Part shown: positions 1-10,580 of the stretch, piece by piece | How positions within the stretch are numbered: the first letter of the stretch is position 1 | Layout: every line of letters begins with the position of its first letter | Assembly: GCA_016720425.1 (NCBI GenBank) | Contig: JADKKQ010000010.1 | Location: 62,001 to 126,000 of the forward strand | Length of the DNA stretch: 64,000 nucleotides | Direction of reading: 5' to 3' | Source of the DNA: Betaproteobacteria bacterium | Lineage (GTDB): Bacteria; Pseudomonadota; Gammaproteobacteria; Burkholderiales; Casimicrobiaceae | The notes under the pieces: model-generated | Told to the model about the DNA's origin: nothing | What the model saw: only the letters and a program-made list of their open reading frames with translations | Databases searched by the model: none | Position numbers and translations under genes: made by a program

Positions 1-1
1 G

Positions 2-730
2 GCCGGCGTGACGATCGTCGGGCTCGCGCTGCTGCCCGAGCCGCGCGCCATCATGGTGATGCCGCTGCTGGTGCCGCTGTGCCTGATCGCCGCGCTGGAG
101 ATCGACACGCTGAAGCGCGGCTTCTCGGCGGCGCTCGACTGGTTCGGCATCCTCACCTTCGGGCTGCTCGCCGCGCTGGTGTGGTGGATCTGGATCGACG
201 CCTATGTGCACGGGCTCGCGCCGCGCATCGCCCGCCTGTTCCGCGACTCCGAGTCCGGATACCAGCCCGACCTCCGCTGGCTCGCGCTGGCGATCGCCGT
301 GTTTCTCACCGTCCTCTGGCTCGCCCTCGTGCGGCCGGCGCGCCGCTCGAACCGGCGGGCGGTGCTCAACTGGGCCGCCGGGATGACGCTGCTCTGGGGG
401 CTGTACACGACCATCTGGCTGCCCTACCTCGACGCCCGGCGCAGCTATCGCCCGATGGCCGAGTCGATCGCCACCCACCTGCCGGCGACCGGGTGCGTCG
501 CGAGCCGCCAGCTGGGTGAGCCGCAGCGCGCGCTGCTGCACTACTACGCGGGGTTGACGACGGTGCGCGAGGAGCGGCAGCCCGACCACCGCTGCGGCGC
601 GCTGCTGGTCCAGTACGGCCGCGTCGACCGCGACCCCGCGGCACCGACCGGCTGGACCGTGGCCTGGGAAGGCCGCCGCCGGGGCGACGAAAACGAGCGT
701 TTCGTGCTGTACCAAAAGGTGGCGCCATGA
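2..730 (+). CDS. C-terminal part of a membrane glycosyltransferase-like protein (5'-truncated)
   Basis: The frame is open to the left edge, so the true start lies outside the window. The visible 242 codons hold about four hydrophobic segments (roughly residues 5-32, 43-68, 90-108 and 120-142) followed by a soluble tail of about 95 residues. This layout, and the tail with its GCVASRQLGEPQRALLHYY stretch, resembles the C-terminus of ArnT/PMT-like lipid-linked sugar transferases, which end in a periplasmic domain. The catalytic N-terminus is not visible, so the family is inferred. The stop overlaps the obgE start in an ATGA, which suggests translational coupling. Confidence 0.6.
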   Translation, partial: AGVTIVGLALLPEPRAIMVMPLLVPLCLIAALEIDTLKRGFSAALDWFGILTFGLLAALVWWIWIDAYVHGLAPRIARLFRDSESGYQPDLRWLALAIAVFLTVLWLALVRPARRSNRRAVLNWAAGMTLLWGLYTTIWLPYLDARRSYRPMAESIATHLPATGCVASRQLGEPQRALLHYYAGLTTVREERQPDHRCGALLVQYGRVDRDPAAPTGWTVAWEGRRRGDENERFVLYQKVAP

Positions 731-1809
731 AGTTCATCGACGAGGCACGAATCGAAGTGCTGGCCGGCGACGGCGGCAACGGTTCGGCGAGTTTCCGGCG
801 CGAGAAGTTCGTCCCCCAGGGCGGCCCCGACGGCGGCGACGGGGGACGCGGCGGCAGCATCCACGCCGTCGCCGACCGCAACATCAACACGCTGATCGAC
901 TACCGCTACGCGCGGATTCACCGGGCCAGGCACGGCGAGAACGGGCGCGGGGCCGACCAGTACGGCCGGGGTGCCGACGACGTCACGCTGCGCGTCCCGG
1001 TGGGCACCGTGATCACCGACGCCGACACCGGCGAGCTCATCGCCGACCTGACCGCGGACGGGCAGCGCGCGCTGCTGGCCCGGGGCGGCGCCGGCGGCCT
1101 CGGCAACCTGCATTTCAAGTCGAGCACCAACCGCGCACCGCGGCAGTTCACGCGCGGCGGCGAGGGCGAAAAGCGGCACCTGCGTCTCGAACTCAAGGTC
1201 CTCGCCGACGTCGGGCTGCTCGGCCTCCCGAATGCCGGCAAGAGCACCTTCATCCGCGCCGTGTCCGCCGCGCGGCCGAAGGTCGCCGACTATCCGTTCA
1301 CGACGCTGGGGCCGAACCTCGGCGTCGTCCGCACCGACGTCGACCGCAGCTTCGTCGTCGCCGACATCCCCGGGCTCATCGAGGGCGCCGCCGAGGGCGC
1401 CGGGCTCGGCCACCAGTTCCTGCGCCACCTGCAGCGCACGCGCCTGCTGCTGCACATCGTCGATCTGGTGCCGCCCGACCCCGACGCCGATCCGGTCCAC
1501 GATGCCCGGGCAATCGTCGCCGAACTCGAACACTACGACCCGTCGCTGCACGACAAGCCGCGCTGGCTGGTGCTGAACAAGCTCGATCTGCTGCCCGCGG
1601 AGGAGCGCGCGGCCCGGGTCAAGGCCTTCGTGCGCAAGTACCGCTGGAAGGGTCCGGTGTTCGCCATCGCCGCCGTCAACGGCGAGGGCTGCCGCCCGCT
1701 GGTCTATGCGATCCAGGACTGGCTCGACGCCCATCCGGCGACGCCGGTGGCGCCGGACTCGGCGGCCGGCGTCGAGGCCGCCCCCGTCAACCCGCCTTCC
1801 GCGCCGTGA
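727..1809 (+). CDS. obgE: Obg-family GTPase ObgE/CgtA
   Basis: Ribosome-associated GTPase acting in 50S assembly and stress control. The 360-aa protein starts with the glycine-rich Obg fold (about 1-158, with GDGGNGSASFRREK and repeated GG turns). The G domain has P-loop GLPNAGKST at 166-174, the G3 motif DIPG at 213-216 and NKLD at 284-287. The C-terminal tail is short and rich in Pro and Ala. In many proteobacteria obgE follows rplU-rpmA; here the gene before it is a membrane transferase that it overlaps by 4 bp. proB follows after 7 bp, so the two are probably co-transcribed. Confidence 0.97.
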   Translation: MKFIDEARIEVLAGDGGNGSASFRREKFVPQGGPDGGDGGRGGSIHAVADRNINTLIDYRYARIHRARHGENGRGADQYGRGADDVTLRVPVGTVITDADTGELIADLTADGQRALLARGGAGGLGNLHFKSSTNRAPRQFTRGGEGEKRHLRLELKVLADVGLLGLPNAGKSTFIRAVSAARPKVADYPFTTLGPNLGVVRTDVDRSFVVADIPGLIEGAAEGAGLGHQFLRHLQRTRLLLHIVDLVPPDPDADPVHDARAIVAELEHYDPSLHDKPRWLVLNKLDLLPAEERAARVKAFVRKYRWKGPVFAIAAVNGEGCRPLVYAIQDWLDAHPATPVAPDSAAGVEAAPVNPPSAP

Positions 1810-1816
1810 TCTCGTC

Positions 1817-2938
1817 ATGAGCACCCCGGTCACCACCGCCCACCGCCTCGTCGTCAAGGTCGGGTCCAGCCTCGTCACCAACGAGGGGCGCGGTCTCGAT
1901 CACGCCGCGGTGGCGAACTGGGCGGCGCAGATCGCCGACCTCAAGCGCGCCGGCAAGGAGATCGTCCTCGTCTCGTCGGGAGCGATTGCCGAGGGCATCA
2001 AGCGCCTCGGGTGGACCGCCCGTCCCTCGGCGATGCACGAACTGCAGGCCGCGGCCGCGGTCGGCCAGATGGGGCTGGTGCAGGCGTACGAGACGGCGTT
2101 CGCGAAGTTCGGGCTGCAGACCGCGCAGGTCCTGCTGACGCACGAGGATCTCGCCGACCGCCGGCGCTACCTCAACGCCCGGTCGACGCTGCGCACGCTG
2201 ATCGAGCTCGACGTCATCCCGATCATCAACGAGAACGACACCGTCACCACCGACGAGATCCGCTTCGGCGACAACGACACGCTGGGCGCGCTGGTCACCA
2301 ACCTCATCGAAGCCGACGTGCTGCTGCTGCTGACCGACCAGCAGGGCCTCTACACCTCCGACCCGCGCAAGGATCCTGCGGCGACGCTCGTGCGCACCGC
2401 CCGGGCCGGGGATCCGCAACTGGAGGCGATGGCCGGCGGTGCCGGCAGCGCGCTCGGTCGCGGCGGGATGCTGACCAAGATCCTGGCGGCGAAGCGCGCC
2501 GCGCGATCGGGCGCCTCGACGGTGATCGCCAGCGGCCGCGAGCCGAACGTGCTCACCCGGCTCGCCGCCGGCGAGGCGCTGGGCAGCGCACTCGTCGCCG
2601 ACGCGGCGTCGCTCGCTGCGCGCAAGCAGTGGCTCGCCGACCACCTGCAGCTGGCCGGACGATTGCAACTCGACCAGGGAGCGGTGCGCGCGCTGGTCAG
2701 CGAGGGCAAGAGCCTGCTGCCGATCGGCGTTGTCGCGGTCGACGGCGAGTTCGAGCGCGGCGAGGTCGTCGGCTGCTACGACCCCGCCGGCCGCGAAGTG
2801 GCGCGCGGCCTCGTCAACTACGGAGCCGCCGAGGCCGGACGGATCATCCGCCGCCCCTCGAGCGAGATCGAGACCATCCTGGGCTACGTCGAGGAGCCCG
2901 AGCTCATCCACCGCGACAATCTGGTGCTGCTGGGCTGA
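1817..2938 (+). CDS. proB: Glutamate 5-kinase
   Basis: First step of proline synthesis: ATP-dependent phosphorylation of glutamate to gamma-glutamyl phosphate. The 373-aa protein has the amino acid kinase fold, with KVGSSLVTNEG near the N-terminus, VSSGAIAEG, and the substrate/nucleotide loop ENDTVTTDEIRFGDND. A C-terminal PUA domain covers about 280-373 (GVVAVDGEFERGEVV). The ATG at 1817 is chosen because homologous sequence starts there and it lies 7 bp after obgE. proA is not adjacent, so the rest of the pathway is elsewhere. Confidence 0.97.
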   Translation: MSTPVTTAHRLVVKVGSSLVTNEGRGLDHAAVANWAAQIADLKRAGKEIVLVSSGAIAEGIKRLGWTARPSAMHELQAAAAVGQMGLVQAYETAFAKFGLQTAQVLLTHEDLADRRRYLNARSTLRTLIELDVIPIINENDTVTTDEIRFGDNDTLGALVTNLIEADVLLLLTDQQGLYTSDPRKDPAATLVRTARAGDPQLEAMAGGAGSALGRGGMLTKILAAKRAARSGASTVIASGREPNVLTRLAAGEALGSALVADAASLAARKQWLADHLQLAGRLQLDQGAVRALVSEGKSLLPIGVVAVDGEFERGEVVGCYDPAGREVARGLVNYGAAEAGRIIRRPSSEIETILGYVEEPELIHRDNLVLLG

Positions 2939-2965
2939 CCCGCCGTCGGCGGCAACGCCGCCGCG

Positions 2966-3730
2966 CTACAGGTTGGCCGAGCGCCACCAGTTCGGGTGAT
3001 CGCGGCGCAGCACCTGCTGCGCGAGCATCGGGTAGAAGACGAGCTCGGGGCCGATGCCGACGTAGAAGCCCTGCTTGACCATCCGGTACGGGAATTCGAG
3101 CGAGTGCACCCGGTGGACGAGCTTGTTCTGCTTGGTCACCGGGTCGAGCTCCAGCAGCGCCTCGCGCAGGTGCTGCATGAACGGGTACGGCAGGTCCTCG
3201 TCCTGGCCGTCCTCGGGGTCGCGCGCCAGCCGCCCGAGCTCCAGCTCGACGAAGCACATGCCCGGGAAGCTGAACGAGTGCGACGGCGCAGTCGTGACGT
3301 CGCGGTAGTACGCGGCCGGGTCGAGGATGCTCGCGACCAGGCTGTTGATCGGCGTCAGGTCCTGGTACATGTGCCGCTCGGGCACGATCGGCGGCAGGGC
3401 GCCGCCGCGCGACAGGCCCAGCGTCGCGCCCATCGCCGTCGTCAGGTAGAGATTGCCGATCGCGCTCACCGTCAGGTGCTCGATCACCCGGTACATCGAG
3501 ACGTAGACCGAGTTCTTCGGCTTGCCGTCCGGCTTGGCCGTGCAGCGCGCGTAGCAGCCCTCGATGTCGAAGTACGGGTGCCGGTAGGCCGGATCGATCT
3601 CGAAAAAGACCGCCTGACCTTTGGACTTGAACTTGTGCCCGGTCGCGTAGTACTGCCCGAACGCCTCGGGCGGCAGCATCGAGGCGATCAGCGCTTCGGG
3701 AATCAGCGAAAAATAGAGATGAATCGACAT
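2966..3730 (-). CDS. Conserved hypothetical protein, 254 aa
   Basis: I do not recognise a named family. The product is soluble-looking, with no signal peptide or clear membrane segment. It is rich in aromatic residues and begins MSIHLYFSLIPEALIASM. Two cysteines sit close together in EGCYARC. The composition and codon use match the neighbours, and a strong Shine-Dalgarno (AAGGAGG) precedes the ATG, so it is a real gene. It points at proB (convergent) and lies downstream of the membrane pyrophosphatase on the same strand, separated by 113 bp. A GC hairpin without a T-run lies between it and proB (2948-2962). Confidence 0.8.
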   Translation of the reverse strand: MSIHLYFSLIPEALIASMLPPEAFGQYYATGHKFKSKGQAVFFEIDPAYRHPYFDIEGCYARCTAKPDGKPKNSVYVSMYRVIEHLTVSAIGNLYLTTAMGATLGLSRGGALPPIVPERHMYQDLTPINSLVASILDPAAYYRDVTTAPSHSFSFPGMCFVELELGRLARDPEDGQDEDLPYPFMQHLREALLELDPVTKQNKLVHRVHSLEFPYRMVKQGFYVGIGPELVFYPMLAQQVLRRDHPNWWRSANL

Positions 3731-3843
3731 GGCTTGATGCCTCCTTCGGGTAAGTCCATTGTGCTGCCTGCTTGCCGCCGGCGCCACGGCGGCGTGATCC
3801 TCGCGCCACCCGCCGGCAACGACGGCACCGGCAGGATTACTCG

Positions 3844-6354
<2,511 letters not shown>

Positions 6355-6699
6355 GATCTCCTCCTGACACCTCGTTTGGGTATGCGCCCCTCGGGCCGGC
6401 ATCGCGGTGACATCGGCGCGATCTGCCGGTTCGCGGGAACGATGGCGACGATTATCCTGCCGGAAGCCGCGGGCGTGCTTTGGCCTGGCGCAAACTTGCG
6501 CGTCTTTGCGCACGCCGGGCGTCGCGCACGCTGCGACAATCCGTCGCGCGGCATGCCGCAAGGAGGTGCATGCGCCCGCCGGCCGTGCGGTCGCTTCGCC
6601 GGACTCCGCGGGGAGGGCAGGCGCCGTTAGGCTAGAATGCGCTGCCTGCCCTCGCGGCCGGCCTGCCTCGCCAACCTTCCTCCGACGGGAGTCGCTCCG
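6355..6699. other. Divergent intergenic region between hppA and the amino acid ABC operon
   Basis: No gene is visible in these 345 bp. They must hold promoters for two divergent transcripts. Candidate -10 boxes are TAGAAT at 6633-6638 for the binding-protein gene and GATAAT on the minus strand at 6451-6456 for hppA. Neither has a good -35 at the right distance, so both are weak suggestions. Confidence 0.4.
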
Positions 6700-7467
6700 A
6701 TGACACTGCTTCGCCAACTGCTGGCCGCTGCGGCCATTTTCGCCTGCGCATCCGGCGCGGTCCTCGCCCAGGACAAGGAACTCGTCGTCGGTTCCAGCGC
6801 CACCTACCGGCCCTTCGCGTTCGAGAACCCGAACAAGGAGATCGTCGGCTACGACATCGACATCATCCGGGCCGTCGCGCAGAAGGCGGGGCTGAAGATC
6901 AAGATCGTCAACACGCCGTGGACGGGCATCTTCGCCGCACTCAACAACGGCGACGTCGACCTCATCATCTCCGGCGTGACGATCAACGACAAGCGCCGGC
7001 AGTCCTATGATTTCTCGGCGCCCTACTTCGAGGCCCGGCAGCTCATCGCCGTGCCGACCGGCAGCACCGCCAAGGGCCTCAAGGACCTCGCCGGGAAGAA
7101 GATCGCCGTCGTCAACGCCAGCACCGGCGACGACACCGCGTCGCGCGAGTTCGGCAAGACCAATCCCGACATCCGCCGCTTCGAGAACACGCCGACGATC
7201 ATCTCCGAGCTCGCCAACGGCGGCGTCGACGCGGCGATCGGCGACAACGGCGTCATCGCCTTCCGCGTGCAGGAGCACAAGAACCTGAAGACCGTCGACG
7301 ACCCGTCGTTCCCGAAGGAGTACTTCGGCATCGTCGTCAAGCAGGGCAACAAGGCGCTGCTCGACAGGATCAACGCCGGCCTAGCCGCGGTCAAGGCCGA
7401 CGGCAGCTATGCGCAGATCCACAGGAAGTGGTTCCTGACCGACGCGCCCGCGCTGCCGGCGAAGTGA
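6700..7467 (+). CDS. Polar amino acid ABC transporter, periplasmic binding protein
   Basis: Periplasmic solute-binding protein (family 3, GlnH/ArtJ type) that delivers an amino acid to the permease. The 255-aa product has a signal peptide (about 1-22, cut after VLA). Then come the family's first-lobe pattern VVGSSATYRPFAFEN, the GYDIDI signature and the DLIISGVTIND hinge region. The ATG at 6700 is chosen because it opens the signal peptide directly. Permease and ATPase genes follow on the same strand. Ligand identity cannot be read from sequence. Confidence 0.92.
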   Translation: MTLLRQLLAAAAIFACASGAVLAQDKELVVGSSATYRPFAFENPNKEIVGYDIDIIRAVAQKAGLKIKIVNTPWTGIFAALNNGDVDLIISGVTINDKRRQSYDFSAPYFEARQLIAVPTGSTAKGLKDLAGKKIAVVNASTGDDTASREFGKTNPDIRRFENTPTIISELANGGVDAAIGDNGVIAFRVQEHKNLKTVDDPSFPKEYFGIVVKQGNKALLDRINAGLAAVKADGSYAQIHRKWFLTDAPALPAK

Positions 7468-7517
7468 CGCGCTGACGGGTCCGGCCGGCGCGCGCGCGCG
7501 CCCGGCCGACGGCTGCC

Positions 7518-8285
7518 ATGGAAGCGGTCCTCTGGTTCGGCTGGTTCCGCGCCGACATCATCGCCGAGTACGCGGCGCTGTTCTGGCGCGGCCTGCAGAT
7601 GACGATCGGCCTCACGGTGATCTGCATCCTGCAGGGCACGCTGCTCGGCCTCGCGCTGGGCCTCGCCCGGCTGGCGGACGCACGCCACTCCCCGGCCCGG
7701 GAACTGTGCCGGTTCGGGCTGCGCTGGCCCGCCACCGTGTACGTCAGCTTCTTTCGCGGGACGCCGCTGTTCGTCCAGATCCTGCTGATCCACTTCGCGG
7801 CGATGCCGCTGTTCGTCCATCCGACCGACGGGCTGCTGGTTTCCGGCGAAGCGGCGCGCGAGCTGAAGCAGAACTACGGCGCCTTCCTGACCGGCGTCGT
7901 GGCGCTGACGCTCAATTCCGGCGCCTACATCTCCGAGGTCTTCCGCGCCGGCATCCAGTCGATCGACCGCGGCCAGATCGAGGCCGCGCGGTCGCTCGGC
8001 ATGTCCTACGGGCGGACGATGTACCACGTCGTGCTGCCGCAGGCGTTCCGGCGGATGCTGCCGCCGCTCGGCAACAATGCGATCGCGCTGCTCAAGGACT
8101 CGTCGCTGGTGTCGGCGATCGGGCTCGCCGAGCTGGCGTACGCGGCGCGGACCGTGGCCGGCGCCTACGGCCGCTACTGGGAGCCGTATCTCACCATTTC
8201 GCTGATGTACTGGGTGCTGACGCTGGGTCTCGCGTACGTCGTCCGGCACCTGGAGGCGCGCTATGGACGCGGTGATACGCGTTAG
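7518..8285 (+). CDS. Polar amino acid ABC transporter permease
   Basis: Inner-membrane subunit of the HisM/GlnP family, 255 aa with about five hydrophobic segments. The EAA loop that contacts the ATPase is seen as EAARSLGMSYGRTMYHVVLP, and SFFRGTPLFVQ is the usual family motif. A hydrophilic insertion (about residues 98-118) lies between two membrane segments. It starts 50 bp after the binding-protein gene and overlaps the ATPase gene by 23 bp. Only one permease gene is present, so it probably works as a homodimer. Confidence 0.92.
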   Translation: MEAVLWFGWFRADIIAEYAALFWRGLQMTIGLTVICILQGTLLGLALGLARLADARHSPARELCRFGLRWPATVYVSFFRGTPLFVQILLIHFAAMPLFVHPTDGLLVSGEAARELKQNYGAFLTGVVALTLNSGAYISEVFRAGIQSIDRGQIEAARSLGMSYGRTMYHVVLPQAFRRMLPPLGNNAIALLKDSSLVSAIGLAELAYAARTVAGAYGRYWEPYLTISLMYWVLTLGLAYVVRHLEARYGRGDTR

Positions 8286-8994
8286 GGACCTCGCCAAGCG
8301 CTTCGGGACCCTCGAGGTGCTGCGCGGCATCGACTGCACGGTGAGCCCCTCCGAGGTCGTCTGCGTGATCGGGCCCTCGGGCTCCGGCAAGAGCACCTTC
8401 CTGCGCTGCCTCAACGGACTCGAGCACGCGACGGGGGGCGAGGTCATCGTCAACGGCATCGCCGTGCACGATCCGGCGACCGACATCGACGCGCTGCGGG
8501 CCGAGATCGGCATGGTGTTCCAGCGCTTCAACCTCTTTCCGCACAAGACGGTGCTGGAGAACATCGCGCTGGCGCCGGTGACGGTGCGCGGGCTGGCGCC
8601 GGCCGCCGCCGCGGAGCGCGCGCGGGCGCTGCTCGCCAAGGTGGGGCTGCTGGACAAGATCGACGCCTTTCCCAACCAGCTGTCCGGCGGCCAGCAGCAG
8701 CGCGTCGCCATCGCCCGGGCGCTGGCGATGCAGCCGTCGATCATGCTGTTCGACGAACCGACGTCGGCGCTGGACCCGGAGATGGTCGGCGAAGTGCTGA
8801 CGGTGATGCAGGCGCTGGCCGAGGAGGGCATGACGATGGTCGTCGTCACGCACGAGATCGGCTTCGCACGGCAGGTCGCCGATCGCGTGCTGTTCCTGGA
8901 CGAGGGCCGGCTGGTCGAGCAGGGAACCCCGAGCGAGCTCCTCGATCATCCGCGCGAGGAGCGGACGCGGCAGTTCCTCAGCAAGGTGCTCTGA
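8263..8994 (+). CDS. Polar amino acid ABC transporter ATP-binding protein
   Basis: Cytoplasmic ATPase of the GlnQ/HisP family, 243 aa. Walker A is GPSGSGKS, the ABC signature is LSGGQQQR, and Walker B is IMLFDEPTSALDPE, followed by the H-loop VVVTHE. The Q-loop is MVFQRFNLFPH. It ends the three-gene operon. Its stop codon lies inside a perfect inverted repeat (8988-9028). Confidence 0.95.
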   Translation: MDAVIRVRDLAKRFGTLEVLRGIDCTVSPSEVVCVIGPSGSGKSTFLRCLNGLEHATGGEVIVNGIAVHDPATDIDALRAEIGMVFQRFNLFPHKTVLENIALAPVTVRGLAPAAAAERARALLAKVGLLDKIDAFPNQLSGGQQQRVAIARALAMQPSIMLFDEPTSALDPEMVGEVLTVMQALAEEGMTMVVVTHEIGFARQVADRVLFLDEGRLVEQGTPSELLDHPREERTRQFLSKVL

Positions 8995-9028
8995 CCCCGA
9001 TATCGGACCCCGATATCGGGGTCAGAGC
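8988..9028. repeat. Perfect 19-bp inverted repeat over the end of the ABC ATPase gene
   Basis: Arms 8988-9006 and 9010-9028 are perfectly complementary with a 3-nt spacer. Each arm contains CCGATATCGG, itself a palindrome. The left arm includes the last codons and the stop of the ATPase gene. No T-run follows, so it is not a classical intrinsic terminator. It could protect the 3' end of the mRNA or be a REP-like element. Confidence 0.75.
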
Positions 9029-9085
9029 AAACCGGGCGCGCGGCACGCCGGCGGCGCAGCGACCGGGTTCGCCCTTTGATTTTGT

Positions 9086-9114
9086 TTGCCTTTTGCGCCG
9101 AAAGCGTGCACAAT
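9086..9114 (+). promoter_or_regulatory. Candidate sigma-70 promoter of cspA
   Basis: TTGCCT (9086-9091), a 17-bp spacer, and CACAAT (9109-9114) form a plausible promoter. It would give a leader of about 140 nt before the cspA ATG, in line with the long leaders of cold-shock genes. Inferred from spacing and position only. Confidence 0.4.
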
Positions 9115-9157
9115 CCGGGTCAGCGATCTTCAAGTAGTGCTGTTGTTGTCTGGTTCG

Positions 9158-9179
9158 GCCTCCGCAGTCCTGCGGAGGC
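9158..9179 (+). promoter_or_regulatory. Hairpin in the cspA leader
   Basis: GCCTCCGCA and TGCGGAGGC form a perfect 9-bp stem with a 4-nt loop in the predicted cspA 5' leader, about 85 nt before the start codon. Leaders of cold-shock genes act as RNA thermosensors in E. coli; whether this one does is inference. Confidence 0.4.
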
Positions 9180-9261
9180 TCTCCGTTCACCACCCCGCCG
9201 TCTTGACCTTCGCCCCAGCCTAGGGGCAGTCCCCTATTTTCTCTCTCAGGACATTCAAGAC

Positions 9262-9468
9262 ATGGCAACAGGTACAGTCAAGTGGTTCAACGACGCCAAG
9301 GGCTTCGGCTTCATCACCCCCGAAGACGGCGGCAACGATCTCTTCGCCCACTTTTCCGCGATCCAGGAAACGGGCTTCAAGACGCTGAAGGAAGGCCAGA
9401 AGGTCTCCTTCGACACCACCACCGGCCCCAAGGGGCTGCAGGCGTCCAACATCCGCTCGGCGGATTGA
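9262..9468 (+). CDS. cspA: Cold-shock protein (CspA family)
   Basis: RNA chaperone made of one OB-fold cold-shock domain. The 68-aa product has the two RNP motifs as KGFGFITPEDG and DLFAHFSAI, and starts MATGTVKWFND as the family does. The reading frame extends upstream, but the ATG at 9262 gives the standard length. Upstream are a candidate promoter and a leader hairpin; downstream is a strong terminator. It is probably monocistronic. The exact paralogue (CspA, CspD or other) cannot be decided. Confidence 0.96.
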   Translation: MATGTVKWFNDAKGFGFITPEDGGNDLFAHFSAIQETGFKTLKEGQKVSFDTTTGPKGLQASNIRSAD

Positions 9469-9519
9469 GCATCGGGGCCGGCCGGGTGTATCCGCCCTGC
9501 CGTCAGTCCTGCTCGAAAG

Positions 9520-9546
9520 GCCCGGCACCTGCCGGGCTTTTTCTTT
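9520..9546 (+). terminator. Rho-independent terminator after cspA
   Basis: An 8-bp perfect stem GCCCGGCA / TGCCGGGC (9520-9527 and 9530-9537) with a 2-nt loop is followed at once by a T-rich run (TTTTTCTTT). It is the clearest intrinsic terminator in the window. It separates cspA from infA. Confidence 0.9.
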
Positions 9547-9565
9547 CCCACCCGCTTCGTGAGGC

Positions 9566-9826
9566 ATGGCCATGGCCAAGGAACAACTGCTCGAAATGAA
9601 CGGCATGGTCGTTGAAGTGCTGCCCGACGCGCGCTTTCGCGTCACGCTCGACAACGGTCACAATCTCATCGCCTACAGCGCAGGCAAGATGCGCAAGCAC
9701 CACATTCGCATCATCGCCGGCGACAAGGTGTCGCTGGAACTCTCGCCGTACGATCTCAGCAAGGGGCGGATCACCTTCCGTCACATCGAGGGTCGTGGCC
9801 CGGCCGTCGCCCGGCCGCGGCACTGA
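9566..9826 (+). CDS. infA: Translation initiation factor IF-1 (long form)
   Basis: IF-1 binds the 30S A site during initiation. The OB-fold sequence is intact (MNGMVVEVLPDARFRVTLDNG, then IIAGDKVSLELSPYDLSKGRI). At 86 aa it is longer than the usual 72, with a C-terminal extension ending in basic residues. Betaproteobacteria often carry an extra long copy. A second in-frame ATG lies at 9572; either could start. It begins 20 bp after the cspA terminator and so needs its own promoter or read-through. Confidence 0.93.
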   Translation: MAMAKEQLLEMNGMVVEVLPDARFRVTLDNGHNLIAYSAGKMRKHHIRIIAGDKVSLELSPYDLSKGRITFRHIEGRGPAVARPRH

Positions 9827-9941
9827 TCGGCGAGCGCGGAGGCCGCCGGCGCACGCCTGCGTCGTTGCCCGCAGCGCACCACGGGGCCGGCGCTTGGGCG
9901 ATAATCCGCGCTGGAACGCGCACGCCGCCGAGGGGACCCGC

Positions 9942-9983
9942 GCCCGCCGGGCCGCCCCGAGGGCGAACACCGGAGTGCGCAGC
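9942..9983 (+). repeat. 42-bp dispersed repeat, copy 1
   Basis: This stretch matches 40 of 42 bases of the minus-strand sequence at 19820-19861 in the nar operon. The core GCCGCCCCGAGGGCGAA is identical. It lies in the gap between infA and the next gene, not at a start codon here. Confidence 0.75.
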
Positions 9984-10029
9984 CCGAGGCCAGACCCGCC
10001 CCGCCGACCCGAACCGAAAGCCCGCCACC

Positions 10030-10524
10030 ATGGTCGCAGCCGTCCCGCCCCCCCGCCCCGCCAACGCTCCCCGACCGCGACGCCGCAGCGGCGGCTGGGT
10101 GTGGCTCGCCCTGCTTGCCGTGGTCGCGGTCGCAGCCCTCTATCTCTGGGCGATGCTGGCGTGGAGCTATTCGTCGGGCGAGCGGGCCGGGTGGGTGCAG
10201 AAATTCTCGAAGAAGGGCTGGCTCTGCAAGACCTGGGAAGGCGAGATCGCGCTGGTCACGATGCCCGGGACCGCGCAGGAGAAGTTCCTGTTCACGGTCT
10301 GGGACGACGAGGTCGCGAAGCAGGTCAACGCGGCGATGGGCAAGCGGGTGTCGCTGCACTACGATGAAAAGGTCGGCCTGCCCGGCACCTGCTTCGGCGA
10401 AACGCGCCACTGGGTCAGCGGCGTCAAGACGGTCGAGGACATCCCGCTGGCACCCGGCATCGTCGTCCCCGTGCCGCCGCCCGCGGCCGCGCCGCAGCCG
10501 CAGACCGCCCCCGCGCCGAAATAG
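10030..10524 (+). CDS. Membrane-anchored hypothetical protein
   Basis: 164 aa with no family I can name with confidence. A basic, proline-rich N-terminus is followed by one hydrophobic segment (about residues 22-45), then a soluble region with SSGERAGWVQKFSKKGWLC and KTWEGEIALVTMPG, and a Pro/Ala-rich tail. The topology suggests an inner-membrane anchor with the domain in the periplasm. The conserved-looking core implies a real gene. The ATG at 10030 is chosen over upstream in-frame starts because it opens the basic N-terminus. Confidence 0.75.
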   Translation: MVAAVPPPRPANAPRPRRRSGGWVWLALLAVVAVAALYLWAMLAWSYSSGERAGWVQKFSKKGWLCKTWEGEIALVTMPGTAQEKFLFTVWDDEVAKQVNAAMGKRVSLHYDEKVGLPGTCFGETRHWVSGVKTVEDIPLAPGIVVPVPPPAAAPQPQTAPAPK

Positions 10525-10580
10525 CCAGGCCCGATGCCGCAGCTGCCCGGCACGCGACGGCCGATGCCCGAGCCGCGTCC

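Noticed and set aside
2948..2962. GC hairpin between proB and the unknown gene as a terminator
   Set aside because: The stem is perfect (GGCGGC/GCCGCC) but short and has no T-run on either strand.
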